Source: Vreelandella alkaliphila
Lineage (GTDB): Bacteria; Pseudomonadota; Gammaproteobacteria; Pseudomonadales; Halomonadaceae
Direction of reading: 5' to 3'
Length of the DNA stretch: 64,000 nucleotides
Assembly (NCBI RefSeq): GCF_016107625.1
Contig: NZ_JABASV010000001.1
Location: 496,001 to 560,000, forward strand
In this document: piece after piece, positions 54,613-62,953 of the stretch
How the letters are laid out: the number at the start of each line of letters is the position of its first letter
Position numbering within the stretch: position 1 is the first letter of the stretch
Notes under the pieces: model-generated
The model's input: the letters and a program-made list of their open reading frames with translations, nothing else
What the model was told of the DNA's origin: nothing
The model's database searches: none
Translations under genes and position numbers: made by a program

Positions 54613-55116
54613 TTATTTTTTCGGTAGCACCACGGTTTGCGTATTCGAGGCGATATCTGGCCAACTTCTGCGCTGCCGATCAAACAAAACCCACCAGTAA
54701 CCAATGCCAAACGCGGCCAGGGACAGCCAGGCAGTCACACAGCGAATTAGGCTTTGCTTAAGAGTAATCGCATGACCATCGGTGGTTTGCACCCGCAGCC
54801 GCCACGCCTGCATCCCTAACGTCATGCCACCACGCCGCCACGAGTAGATAAAGAATAGCGTGACAAAGAACAGCAACATCAGCCTAAGGCTCCAGATATC
54901 AAACGGAGTTGTGCCTATCTCGTCAGCCTGCTGCCCCAACACAAAGCGAAAAAAAGCCAGATGAGCTACTGTCACCATGATCCAAATGGCTGTGACCAAA
55001 AATCCGTCGTACAGCATCGCGCCTAAACGGCGGCTTAACCCAGCAGGCCAGACGCTATCTAATTGGGTAAAGCGCCGGGGGCTCGTCACCTTGCTCGTCA
55101 CTATGCTCATCCTCAT
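54613..55116 (-). CDS. RDD-family inner-membrane protein
   Basis: A 167-residue protein with the RDD domain: an N-terminal PAGLSRRLGAMLYDGFLVTAIW with the R and D hallmark residues, two or three membrane helices, and SWRRGGMTLGMQAWRLRV. The role is unknown; some relatives affect ion homeostasis. It is the third gene after lptF and lptG, starting 19 bases past lptG. The start at 55116 or 55110 is uncertain, as neither has a well-spaced ribosome-binding site. Confidence 0.85.
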   Translation of the reverse strand: MRMSIVTSKVTSPRRFTQLDSVWPAGLSRRLGAMLYDGFLVTAIWIMVTVAHLAFFRFVLGQQADEIGTTPFDIWSLRLMLLFFVTLFFIYSWRRGGMTLGMQAWRLRVQTTDGHAITLKQSLIRCVTAWLSLAAFGIGYWWVLFDRQRRSWPDIASNTQTVVLPKK

Positions 55117-55135
55117 TCACGTGTCGCCGCCGCAA

Positions 55136-56200
55136 CTAGCCGTTGCGGTGTAAGAAATAAATACCTACCGCCGCACAGGCAAGAGTTGGCACCAACACCG
55201 CCCACACAGGCGAAAAACCAAAAATGGTTGATGCAGGTGCCAGCAGGTCTTGTACATACTTAAATACAAGGCCGGTCACCACGCCATAAAACACTCGCGT
55301 ACCTGCGGCCACCGTGCGCAATGGGCCAAACACAAAGGAAGCGGCGATTAATACCAGTGACCCCATCGTTAGCGGCATCAGCACCTTTTGCCAGAAATAG
55401 AGCAGCGGTTGGTCAGCTTGGAGGTTTTGGCTTTGCAAAAAGTTGGCGTACGCCCACAGCTCACTAGGCGCTTGGCTCTCGATATCACGCAGCAAACGTT
55501 CCAATTGGGTGGGCGTTAACGCTGTATCCCAACCCGCGTGTTGCTGATACTCCGACTCTGTATGGTCATCAAAAATACGCGTAGTGGTAACATCTTCCAG
55601 CTGCCATGCCCCCTCTTCCCAATGCGCACGATTCGCATGGGTAGCCTCAATTAGCCGACGCTCATCAAAACGATAGCGTGTTAAATCCAGCACCACGTTA
55701 TCCGCACGAATAGCGCCAAAGCGATACACGCTTTCTCCTTCAAACTGCCAACCACTTCGGCTAGTTAGCAGTGCCCCTTCCCCCTGGCGCTGCTCTAAAC
55801 GCCATGCCTCGGCAAATTGCTCCGTACGGGGAGATACAAATTCGGCGACCAGCAGTACCACCACGACCACTAATAGCACCGGCTTCATGACACCCCAGAC
55901 AATCCGCGCAAGCGATCGGCCAGCGGCACGCATGACGGTTAACTCGTTGCTGGATGCCATGCTCCCCATGCCAATCAGAGCGCCAATCAACACCGCCACC
56001 GGAGCGTATTGATAAAATCGCCAAGGCAGACGCATGCCCAGATAAATCAACACATCTAACGCGGTATAGTTACCTTGGGTGTCGCCTAAATCACCGATAT
56101 AGGCGATGGTGATGTCCAAGCCAAGCAGGACGAACTGGACGACAATGATGGCCGCCAACACATTGCGGGCAATATAACGATCAAGACGATCAGCAAGCAT
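55136..56200 (-). CDS. lptG: LPS export ABC permease LptG
   Basis: LptG is one of the two inner-membrane permeases that pull lipopolysaccharide from the membrane, with LptB and LptF. The 354-residue YjgP/YjgQ-family protein has an N-terminal membrane pair, a large periplasmic beta-jellyroll region (about residues 120-260), and four membrane helices at the C-terminus. SNELTVMRAAGRSLARI is the coupling-helix region that contacts LptB. It follows lptF by 15 bases. Confidence 0.94.
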   Translation of the reverse strand: MLADRLDRYIARNVLAAIIVVQFVLLGLDITIAYIGDLGDTQGNYTALDVLIYLGMRLPWRFYQYAPVAVLIGALIGMGSMASSNELTVMRAAGRSLARIVWGVMKPVLLVVVVVLLVAEFVSPRTEQFAEAWRLEQRQGEGALLTSRSGWQFEGESVYRFGAIRADNVVLDLTRYRFDERRLIEATHANRAHWEEGAWQLEDVTTTRIFDDHTESEYQQHAGWDTALTPTQLERLLRDIESQAPSELWAYANFLQSQNLQADQPLLYFWQKVLMPLTMGSLVLIAASFVFGPLRTVAAGTRVFYGVVTGLVFKYVQDLLAPASTIFGFSPVWAVLVPTLACAAVGIYFLHRNG

Positions 56201-56215
56201 GAATTAGCCCCTTCA

Positions 56216-57295
56216 TTAGCGCATTCCTTTACGTTGCGAGTGCCATAGCAGCAGGCAGCCAAGCGCCAAGAACAGCCCGTGTACCGGCCAAACCCCCAGC
56301 GCAACTTCCAGCACGCCCTTACCGACCGCATCCACCGCGGCCAATAGCAGGCTTAAATAAGCGACGTAAAGAAAAACGGCAGGCAGTAGTTTGGCAAACC
56401 GCCCCTGACGAGGGTTTACTCTGGAAAGCGGCTGGGCTAGTAATGCCAAGACAAACACCATTAGCGGCAACCCCGCTCGCCACTGAAATTGCGCTTGGGC
56501 ACGAGGACTGGGGTCGTTCCAAAGCTCAGTCGTGGTCGCGTACTCTAATGAATCCAGCTCTTGTCGATTCCGGCTCAAGCCCAGGCGCAATGTGTAGCGC
56601 TCAAACGTTAACCGTTCAGCAGCTTGTTTACCTGGCGTTACACCATAGCGCTCGCCATCCTCCAGTACTAGAAAACGGCTGCCGGTTTCCATACTGGTTT
56701 CTTGATAACCAGAACCTGCCCGGGTCACGTAGCTATGAGTCTTTTCCGCCCCAGCTACGGGCTGCTCATGAACCAGCACCTCCTGCATTTCAGTGCCATC
56801 GCTGCTGAAATCGCTGATGTAAGCGGTACGTCCTCCACCGAAATCTTGGAAACGCCCAGGTGCCAGTACTGACACATCCAGTCGACTGCGCTGCTCTTCA
56901 AGCGCAGCCTCAGTTTGTAACGCGCCCGCAGGTGTTAGCCACAAACTACAAAGCCCCACCAGCACCGCCACAACCGAAGCAGGCAACAGCGTTACTCGCA
57001 ATAGCCGCATAGGGCTCATACCACAAGCCACCATCACGGTAATTTCACTGTTCATATAAAGCTGACCATAGGCCAGCAATATCCCCAGGAAAAAAGATAG
57101 CGGTAGAATCAGTTCCATAAATCCAGGCAGGTGAAAAACCATCAGGCTGCCTAAAATAGTGACCGGAATGTCGCCCTCTGCCGCATCAGAGAAATAGCGA
57201 ATAAAACGGCTGCCCATGATGACCAGCAGCAAAATTCCAGCCACCGCTGACATCGTCAGTAATACTTCGCGAGTTAAGTACCGAAATAAAATCAA
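56216..57295 (-). CDS. lptF: LPS export ABC permease LptF
   Basis: LptF is the partner of LptG. The 359-residue protein starts MILFRYLTREVL, as in Pseudomonas LptF, using TTG with GGAG upstream. The coupling-helix segment is NSEITVMVACGMSPMRLLRV. The periplasmic region and C-terminal helices follow. It is divergent from pepA across 162 bases that contain a tandem repeat; this facing order is conserved in gammaproteobacteria. Confidence 0.94.
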   Translation of the reverse strand: MILFRYLTREVLLTMSAVAGILLLVIMGSRFIRYFSDAAEGDIPVTILGSLMVFHLPGFMELILPLSFFLGILLAYGQLYMNSEITVMVACGMSPMRLLRVTLLPASVVAVLVGLCSLWLTPAGALQTEAALEEQRSRLDVSVLAPGRFQDFGGGRTAYISDFSSDGTEMQEVLVHEQPVAGAEKTHSYVTRAGSGYQETSMETGSRFLVLEDGERYGVTPGKQAAERLTFERYTLRLGLSRNRQELDSLEYATTTELWNDPSPRAQAQFQWRAGLPLMVFVLALLAQPLSRVNPRQGRFAKLLPAVFLYVAYLSLLLAAVDAVGKGVLEVALGVWPVHGLFLALGCLLLWHSQRKGMR

Positions 57296-57363
57296 CGCAC
57301 TCTCCGGCTAGTAGCGCAGGTTGCAATGCAATGCGCCCATGGCTTGGGTACACTAATCAAACT

Positions 57364-57405
57364 GCTATCAAAAATTTGTTATCAAAAACCGATTATCAAA
57401 ACCTA
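57364..57405 (+). repeat. Tandem repeat, 14 bp x 3, lptF-pepA gap
   Basis: Units are GCTATCAAAAATTT, GTTATCAAAAACCG and ATTATCAAAACCTA, in exact 14-base register with TATCAAAA constant. A possible fourth, degenerate copy lies upstream. It lies in the pepA leader. Confidence 0.8.
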
Positions 57406-57457
57406 AGTAACGGGGCATTATCCCGAATCACTCGATGCTTGTCTTGTTGGAGACGTC

Positions 57458-58978
57458 ATGGAATTTTCCGTTCAGACCGCGAACCCAGCCAAAGCCGAAA
57501 CGGCTTGCCTCGTTTTGCCTGTCTTTAAAGGTAGCGACTTATTGCCCGCCGTCGCCAAATTAGATGACGCGAGCGAGAGGCTAATTGGCCAGTTGCTTGA
57601 CCGTGGCGACTTTGATGCCTCGCTGGGCAATGTGCAGCTTGTCCCCTTTGCGCCGGGCTTAGGCGCCGAACGTTTATTGCTCGTTGGCCTGGGCGAACGT
57701 GCCAAATGCCAGGAAGCGGCGTTTATTAAAGCCTTAGACGCCGCCATGGCAGCGTTGACCAAACTGCCCATTGATGAAGCTAGTGCTACGTTTACAGACG
57801 TTCCTCTAGAAGATCGCGACACTGCTTGGAAAGCTCGTAAAACACTCGAAGCAGCTCAACGCGCTATTTATCGCTTTGACCAGTTCAAATCATCTCCCGC
57901 AAAAGCCCCCAGCCTGGCCAAGCTGAACCTGATTGTCAGCGATGCCGACGAAGCACCAATGGCCAAACAAGGGGCAACACTGGGCACTGCCATTGGCCAG
58001 GGTATCAACCTCACCCGCACCTTGGGTAACTTGCCGGGCAACGTCTGTACACCGCGCTATTTAGCCGAACAAGCCGAGCAGTTGGGCCGCGATTCCCAAG
58101 GCGCCCTCGAGGTTGAAATTTTAGATGAAGAGGCGCTGGAAGCGCTGGGTGCTGGTTCACTGCTTTCTGTTGGGCGCGGTAGTCAAGAACCAACACGCCT
58201 GATCGTGATGAAATACCAGGGGGCGGAAAATTCTGAAGAAGCGCCCCATGTGCTAGTGGGCAAAGGCATTACCTTCGATACCGGCGGTATTTCGTTGAAG
58301 CCCGGCGAAGGCATGGATGAAATGAAGTTCGACATGGGCGGTGCGGCGAGCGTATTCGGCACCGTAAAAGCAGTGCTCGCCATTAAGCCCAAGCTAAATG
58401 TGGTGTTTATTGTTGCCGCTGCTGAAAACATGCCTGACGGTGCGGCCACCAAACCCGGCGACATTATCAAAACTCTGAAAGGATTGACGGTTGAAGTGCT
58501 CAACACCGATGCCGAAGGCCGCTTGGTGCTGTGCGATGCGCTTACCTACGCAGAGCGTTTCACCCCGGCCAGCGTGGTTGATATTGCCACCCTGACCGGT
58601 GCTGTCATTATTGGCCTTGGCCACCACGCAACGGGCCTGCTTTCCAACGATGATGACCTGGCACTTGACCTGCTGGACGCTGGCGAAGCGGCTTGGGATC
58701 GTGCTTGGCATCTGCCGCTATGGGATGAATATCAGGAACAGCTAGATTCCAATTTTGCCGACTTGGCCAATATCGGTGGCCGCCCGGCAGGCACCATTAC
58801 GGCAGCCTGTTTCCTATCGCGCTTTGCCGATCACTTCCCCTGGGCGCACCTGGATATTGCAGGTACCGCCTGGCACTCCGGCAAACAAAAAGGCGCTACC
58901 GGCCGCCCGGTTGGGCTGCTAACCCAGTACTTGCTTGATCGTGAGGCCGATGCACAAGTAGAAAATAGCGATGGTTAA
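57458..58978 (+). CDS. pepA: Leucyl aminopeptidase PepA
   Basis: PepA is an M17 two-metal aminopeptidase that also acts as a DNA-binding protein in E. coli. The 506-residue protein has the N-terminal macro-like domain and the C-terminal catalytic domain. VGKGITFDTGGISLKP contains catalytic K269, and NTDAEGRL (349-356) contributes metal ligands. GGAGA lies before the ATG. It is divergent from lptF; ilvE follows. Confidence 0.96.
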   Translation: MEFSVQTANPAKAETACLVLPVFKGSDLLPAVAKLDDASERLIGQLLDRGDFDASLGNVQLVPFAPGLGAERLLLVGLGERAKCQEAAFIKALDAAMAALTKLPIDEASATFTDVPLEDRDTAWKARKTLEAAQRAIYRFDQFKSSPAKAPSLAKLNLIVSDADEAPMAKQGATLGTAIGQGINLTRTLGNLPGNVCTPRYLAEQAEQLGRDSQGALEVEILDEEALEALGAGSLLSVGRGSQEPTRLIVMKYQGAENSEEAPHVLVGKGITFDTGGISLKPGEGMDEMKFDMGGAASVFGTVKAVLAIKPKLNVVFIVAAAENMPDGAATKPGDIIKTLKGLTVEVLNTDAEGRLVLCDALTYAERFTPASVVDIATLTGAVIIGLGHHATGLLSNDDDLALDLLDAGEAAWDRAWHLPLWDEYQEQLDSNFADLANIGGRPAGTITAACFLSRFADHFPWAHLDIAGTAWHSGKQKGATGRPVGLLTQYLLDREADAQVENSDG

Positions 58979-59039
58979 CATCACAATCAGACGATCAACG
59001 GTTGCCTTTCGTTGACGTAAACGTTACATCTAAGGGCAT

Positions 59040-59105
59040 TAGCGTGCGTGCTGCTTTCAGGGCGCACGCTACACCATATAAACACCAACACTTGCCCTTC
59101 GGGGC
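59040..59105 (+). other. Two hairpins in the ilvE leader
   Basis: TAGCGTGCG (59040-59048) and CGCACGCTA (59063-59071) make a nine-base perfect stem with a 14-base loop. GCCC-TTCG-GGGC (59094-59105) makes a second small stem with a TTCG loop. Both lie in the 152-base pepA-ilvE gap. No T-run follows, so they are structural leader elements or weak terminators. I found no leader peptide rich in Leu, Ile or Val codons here. Confidence 0.4.
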
Positions 59106-59130
59106 CAGGCTATAGCGGAGAGAATACGCC

Positions 59131-60252
59131 GTGCCCACAGCTTCAGATACCCAACATGGGTCACATTTTGAAATACTGCCGTCCAACCAACCGATGGCCG
59201 ATGAGATTCGTGACAACATTCTGCAGAATCCAGGTTTTGGCAAGCATTTCACTGACCATATGGCCCACGTCCGCTGGACAGTCGACGCTGACTGGCACGG
59301 CCATCAAGTGCGTCCCTATGGTCCGTTAACCCTCGATCCAGCGGCCTCGGTGCTGCACTACGGTCAGGAGATTTTCGAAGGCATTAAAGCGTATCGCCAT
59401 GCCGATGGCTCTATCTGGACGTTCCGCCCAGAGAAAAACGCCGAGCGTTTTCGCCGCAGCGCCCGCCGATTGGCGTTGCCGGAGCTTTCCGATGAAGATT
59501 TCATCGGTTCACTGAAAGCGTTGCTGTCCCAAGACCACACCTGGGTACCTACACCTTCCAGCGATGCCGACGAATGCAGCCTCTACCTGCGTCCATTCAT
59601 GATCGCTTCCGAAGCCTTCCTAGGCGTACGTCCTGCCCATGAAGTGGATTACTACGTGATCGCCTCACCGGCGGCGGCTTACTTCAAAGGCGGCATTGAG
59701 CCGGTGTCTATCTGGCTCTCTTCCCACTACAAGCGCGCAGCCCCTGGCGGCACCGGCTTTGCCAAGTGCGGCGGTAACTACGCAGCCTCTCTGGCAGCCC
59801 AGAAAGAAGCCGCCGCAAACGGCTGTAGCCAGGTAGCGTTCTTAGACGCCGCTGAAAACAAGTGGATTGAAGAACTAGGTGGTATGAACCTGTTCTTCGT
59901 TTATAAAGATGGTCGTTTAGTGACGCCCCGCCTCACCGACACCATCCTTGAAGGCGTTACCCGCAACTCAGTGCTTACCCTGGCAAAAGATGCGGGCCTA
60001 ACACCGGAAGAGCGCGCCATCAGCATCGATGAATGGCGCGAAGGCGCTGCGTCTGGCGAGATTACCGAAGTGTTCGCCTGCGGCACAGCAGCGGTAATTA
60101 CCCCGGTCGGCGAACTGGTCACCGAAAACGAGCGTATTCGTTTACAAGGCGATGGCAACAATGAAATTGCCAAACGCATCCGTAAATCGCTGCTTGATCT
60201 GCAATATGGCCGCAGTGAAGACAAATACGGTTGGCTTACCCGATTGGTATAA
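59131..60252 (+). CDS. ilvE: Branched-chain amino-acid aminotransferase, type II
   Basis: IlvE interconverts Leu, Ile and Val with their keto acids using PLP. This 373-residue form is the longer type II (mitochondrial BCAT-like) class, with HYGQEIFEGIKAYR, YLRPFMIASE, the PLP lysine K212 in GTGFAKCGGNYAAS, EELGGMNLFFVY and GTAAVITPVG. The start is GTG 59131, with GGAGAG upstream. It lies between pepA and holC, a place where many gammaproteobacteria have no gene. Confidence 0.95.
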   Translation: MPTASDTQHGSHFEILPSNQPMADEIRDNILQNPGFGKHFTDHMAHVRWTVDADWHGHQVRPYGPLTLDPAASVLHYGQEIFEGIKAYRHADGSIWTFRPEKNAERFRRSARRLALPELSDEDFIGSLKALLSQDHTWVPTPSSDADECSLYLRPFMIASEAFLGVRPAHEVDYYVIASPAAAYFKGGIEPVSIWLSSHYKRAAPGGTGFAKCGGNYAASLAAQKEAAANGCSQVAFLDAAENKWIEELGGMNLFFVYKDGRLVTPRLTDTILEGVTRNSVLTLAKDAGLTPEERAISIDEWREGAASGEITEVFACGTAAVITPVGELVTENERIRLQGDGNNEIAKRIRKSLLDLQYGRSEDKYGWLTRLV

Positions 60253-60285
60253 ATCAGTTGGTATAAATCAACGGATATAAACCGG
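60244..60285 (+). repeat. Tandem repeat, 14 bp x 3, over the ilvE stop codon
   Basis: TTGGTATAAATCAG (60244-60257), TTGGTATAAATCAA (60258-60271) and CGGATATAAACCGG (60272-60285) lie in exact register. The first contains the last two codons and the TAA of ilvE; the second repeats them. Confidence 0.82.
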
Positions 60286-60287
60286 CA

Positions 60288-60325
60288 CCCTACCGCCACT
60301 AGCCGCGGTGGTAGGGACGGGTTTT
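60288..60325 (+). terminator. Probable terminator after ilvE
   Basis: CCCTACCGCC (60288-60297) pairs with GGTGGTAGGG (60307-60316) with one mismatch. AAACC upstream can pair with GGTTTT downstream to extend the base. TTTT follows at 60322-60325. Confidence 0.6.
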
Positions 60326-60354
60326 GAAAAAAGCGGGAACCGCTGGAGCCTTTG

Positions 60355-60786
60355 ATGGCACGTATCGATTTTTATATTCTTCCTGACACTACCCTGGAAG
60401 CGCGCCTACAGTTTGCTTGCAAGCTAGCAGAAACCATCTACCGCAAAGGCTATCGGTTGCACCTGCACTGCGAAGATAAAGCCCTGGCCGAACAGGCCGA
60501 CGAGGCCCTTTGGCAGTTCCGTGAAGATGCCTACCTCCCCCACGCATTGGAAGACAGCGATATGGCCGCCAGCGTGCCGATAACGCTAGGCTGGCAGCAA
60601 CTCCCGGTGCCAACGCAAGAAACCGCTCTACTGAACTTGCACCCCGACATTCCCGACGGCGTGGAGCGCTACGCCCGCATTGCCGAAATCATCAATCAGC
60701 ACCAACAAGTACTGGTCGCCAAACGTGCCTGCTGGCAACGCTATAAAGAAATGGGTCATGAAGTGGTGCCGCATAAGTTGGGGTAA
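60355..60786 (+). CDS. holC: DNA polymerase III chi subunit
   Basis: HolC (chi) links the clamp loader to single-strand binding protein at the replication fork. The 143-residue protein starts ARIDFYILPDTTLEARLQFACKLAETIYRKGYRLHLHC and has the LWQFREDAYLPH segment that is typical of chi. ATG 60355 with GGAG upstream is preferred to the TTG just before it. In many relatives holC follows pepA directly and precedes valS; here ilvE lies before it and an MFS gene after it. Confidence 0.94.
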   Translation: MARIDFYILPDTTLEARLQFACKLAETIYRKGYRLHLHCEDKALAEQADEALWQFREDAYLPHALEDSDMAASVPITLGWQQLPVPTQETALLNLHPDIPDGVERYARIAEIINQHQQVLVAKRACWQRYKEMGHEVVPHKLG

Positions 60787-60867
60787 TCTTTCTACCATCT
60801 GGCCACTGATGCATAGCCACTTACACTAGCGCCATACATAACAACAACTCAGCGGAAGAGTCACCCA

Positions 60868-62079
60868 ATGCGCTTTCCCACTCGGCTTGCATCCACCCAA
60901 TCTTCCCATGCTTTTTTAGCGCGCGCCCCGTTGGCGGTGATTGTCATTGCACAGCTGTTTGGAACATCGCTCTGGTTCAGTGTTAACGGCGTTGGGCTGG
61001 CGCTTCAACAGGCTGTTGGCTTGAGTGAAAGCGACCTGGGGCTGCTCACCATTGCAGTGCAAGCAGGTTTTATTACCGGCACGCTGTTAATTGCCACCAC
61101 CGGCCTTGCCGACCGCGTACGCGCCAGCCACTTGTTCGCTATCTCTGCGGTAGCAGGCGCGCTGATTAACGCCGCGTTTATTGGTGTCGCCGAGAGCGTC
61201 AGCTTAGCGGTAGCAGCACGCTTTTTGGTCGGGCTGTGTCTTGCCGGTATTTATCCGCTCGGTATGAAATTGGTGGTGAGCTGGACACCCAACAACGCAG
61301 GCTCGGCGCTGGGCTGGTTGGTCGGCATGCTGACACTGGGCATTGCCTCGCCCCACTTATTGCGCGGGCTAACGCTGCACTTGCCATGGCAATGGCCACT
61401 GTTGCTGTCCTCTGCCCTGGCACTGCTCGCCGCACTGATGATTTTTAAACTAGGCGTGGGGTCACACCTGCCTGCCACAGCCAGCGGCGGACGCCCCTGG
61501 GCAGGACTGGCTGCCTTCAGGCAAAAGAACTTTCGCGCCGCGGCGCTGGGCTACTTTGGTCACTGCTGGGAGCTATACGCCCTATGGGCGCTGGTGCCTT
61601 TTTTAGTTGCTAGAGAGCTGGAACGCCTAAGCGCAGCGCCGGGCCTTCAGCCATGGCTCAGCTTTGCGGTGATTGCGTTGGGCTTACCTGGCTGCGTTTG
61701 GGCTGGCCGCTGGAGCCGCCGAGTGGGCAGTGCGCGAGTGGCCGTTGTGGCGCTAGCGACCTCCGGCACGCTTTGTTTGCTCTATCCACTCTTAGGTGGC
61801 ACTTCACCCTGGCTACTGCTAACCCTGTTAGGGATTTGGGGTATTAGCTTAATTGCCGATTCCGCGCAGTTTTCCGCGCTGGCGTCAGCCGCCGCCCCAC
61901 CTGAGCGCCTCGGTGCAGCACTTGCCATGATGAATGCTATTGGCTTTGGCCTAACGATTCCTTCTATCGCTCTAGTCACTGCCCTATGGGCCAGCCAAGG
62001 TCCCTGGGTGATCTGGTGGCTCCTGCCTGGCCCAGTGCTTGGATTAATCGCCATGCGTGGGCTCTCTTCAAGTAAATGA
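60868..62079 (+). CDS. Major facilitator superfamily transporter
   Basis: A 403-residue protein with 12 predicted membrane helices and no soluble domain. MFS features include GTSLWFSVNGVGLALQQ in the first helix, TTGLADRVRASH in the 2-3 loop (the conserved GxxaDRxg pattern), and LCLAGIYPLGMKLVVSW. The pattern resembles the CynX/NimT and cyanate-like or sugar-phosphate groups, but I cannot assign a substrate. It does not appear linked to its neighbours. Confidence 0.82.
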   Translation: MRFPTRLASTQSSHAFLARAPLAVIVIAQLFGTSLWFSVNGVGLALQQAVGLSESDLGLLTIAVQAGFITGTLLIATTGLADRVRASHLFAISAVAGALINAAFIGVAESVSLAVAARFLVGLCLAGIYPLGMKLVVSWTPNNAGSALGWLVGMLTLGIASPHLLRGLTLHLPWQWPLLLSSALALLAALMIFKLGVGSHLPATASGGRPWAGLAAFRQKNFRAAALGYFGHCWELYALWALVPFLVARELERLSAAPGLQPWLSFAVIALGLPGCVWAGRWSRRVGSARVAVVALATSGTLCLLYPLLGGTSPWLLLTLLGIWGISLIADSAQFSALASAAAPPERLGAALAMMNAIGFGLTIPSIALVTALWASQGPWVIWWLLPGPVLGLIAMRGLSSSK

Positions 62080-62137
62080 TTAACGCGTGTTCTTGGTAAG
62101 GTGGCCGCCCTAACACCGACACCACAAAGGTTTTCCT

Positions 62138-62917
62138 ATGGCCCACACTGCCCACTGGGTGCCGCTTAACGTTAAGCACCACGGCGGTTTGATGTGGCAA
62201 CGTTTTACTGCCTACCACTTTGCTCAGCACATTACCCAGGCAAGCCTAGCAGAGGGTGAATTACGTCATGCGGCCGCCAGCTTTCCTATTGGGTTTACCC
62301 AAACAGCATCAGGCTGGCAGGCCGTCGCACTACTGGGGCTGCGCGATGAGCAAAATCTCATCGTCGATAGCCAAGGGCGCTGGCGCGCGGCGTATGTGCC
62401 CGCCGCCCTGCGAAGCCACCCCTTCGGGCTGCATGCTGAATATCCTGAAAAGCTATGCATCGACCAACATTCACCCTTTGTGGTGGCGCGCCTGGATGCC
62501 GAGCCTTTCTTTAACCAACACGGCGAGCTAGCCAGCTTCCCCCAACAAGTACTGGCTTTTCTCCAGCAGCGGGAAGCAGGTTGCCAGCGAGTTGCACAGC
62601 AGCTTGATGCATTGGCCAATGCCAAGCTGCTCACGCCTTGGCAGCCAGAAGGCTATCAAGGCAGCGCGCCGCTATATCAAATTGATGAGCCCGCTTGGAA
62701 GGCGCTATCCGCTGAACAAATGGGGCTTTTCTGGCAATTGGGTGCCGTTCCTTTAGTGTACGCTCAGCTCATATCCCAACGGCAGCTTGGCGTACTTCGC
62801 AGCCTCCTTCAGCGGCCGACAACATCGCCGCCAGAAGCAAACGCTTCCCGCCCCCTTTCCGAGTGGCAAGAAGCGTTTAGCAGCGAAGAACGCTATCAAT
62901 GGCCGGATCCCTCTTAA
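62138..62917 (+). CDS. SapC-family protein
   Basis: A 259-residue SapC-like protein, named for a gene beside Campylobacter S-layer genes; the biochemical role is unknown. The pattern includes WVPLNVKHHGGLMWQ, FPIGFTQTASGWQAVALLGLRDEQNLIV, GRWRAAYVPAALRSHPFGLH and LFFNQHGE-like ARLDAEPFFNQHGE. The next gene on the strand, 36 bases on, is a TolC-family outer-membrane channel. SapC genes often sit near type I secretion genes. Confidence 0.82.
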   Translation: MAHTAHWVPLNVKHHGGLMWQRFTAYHFAQHITQASLAEGELRHAAASFPIGFTQTASGWQAVALLGLRDEQNLIVDSQGRWRAAYVPAALRSHPFGLHAEYPEKLCIDQHSPFVVARLDAEPFFNQHGELASFPQQVLAFLQQREAGCQRVAQQLDALANAKLLTPWQPEGYQGSAPLYQIDEPAWKALSAEQMGLFWQLGAVPLVYAQLISQRQLGVLRSLLQRPTTSPPEANASRPLSEWQEAFSSEERYQWPDPS

Positions 62918-62953
62918 TTGGGTGCCAAGCACCGACGTTATTCAGGAACGTGA

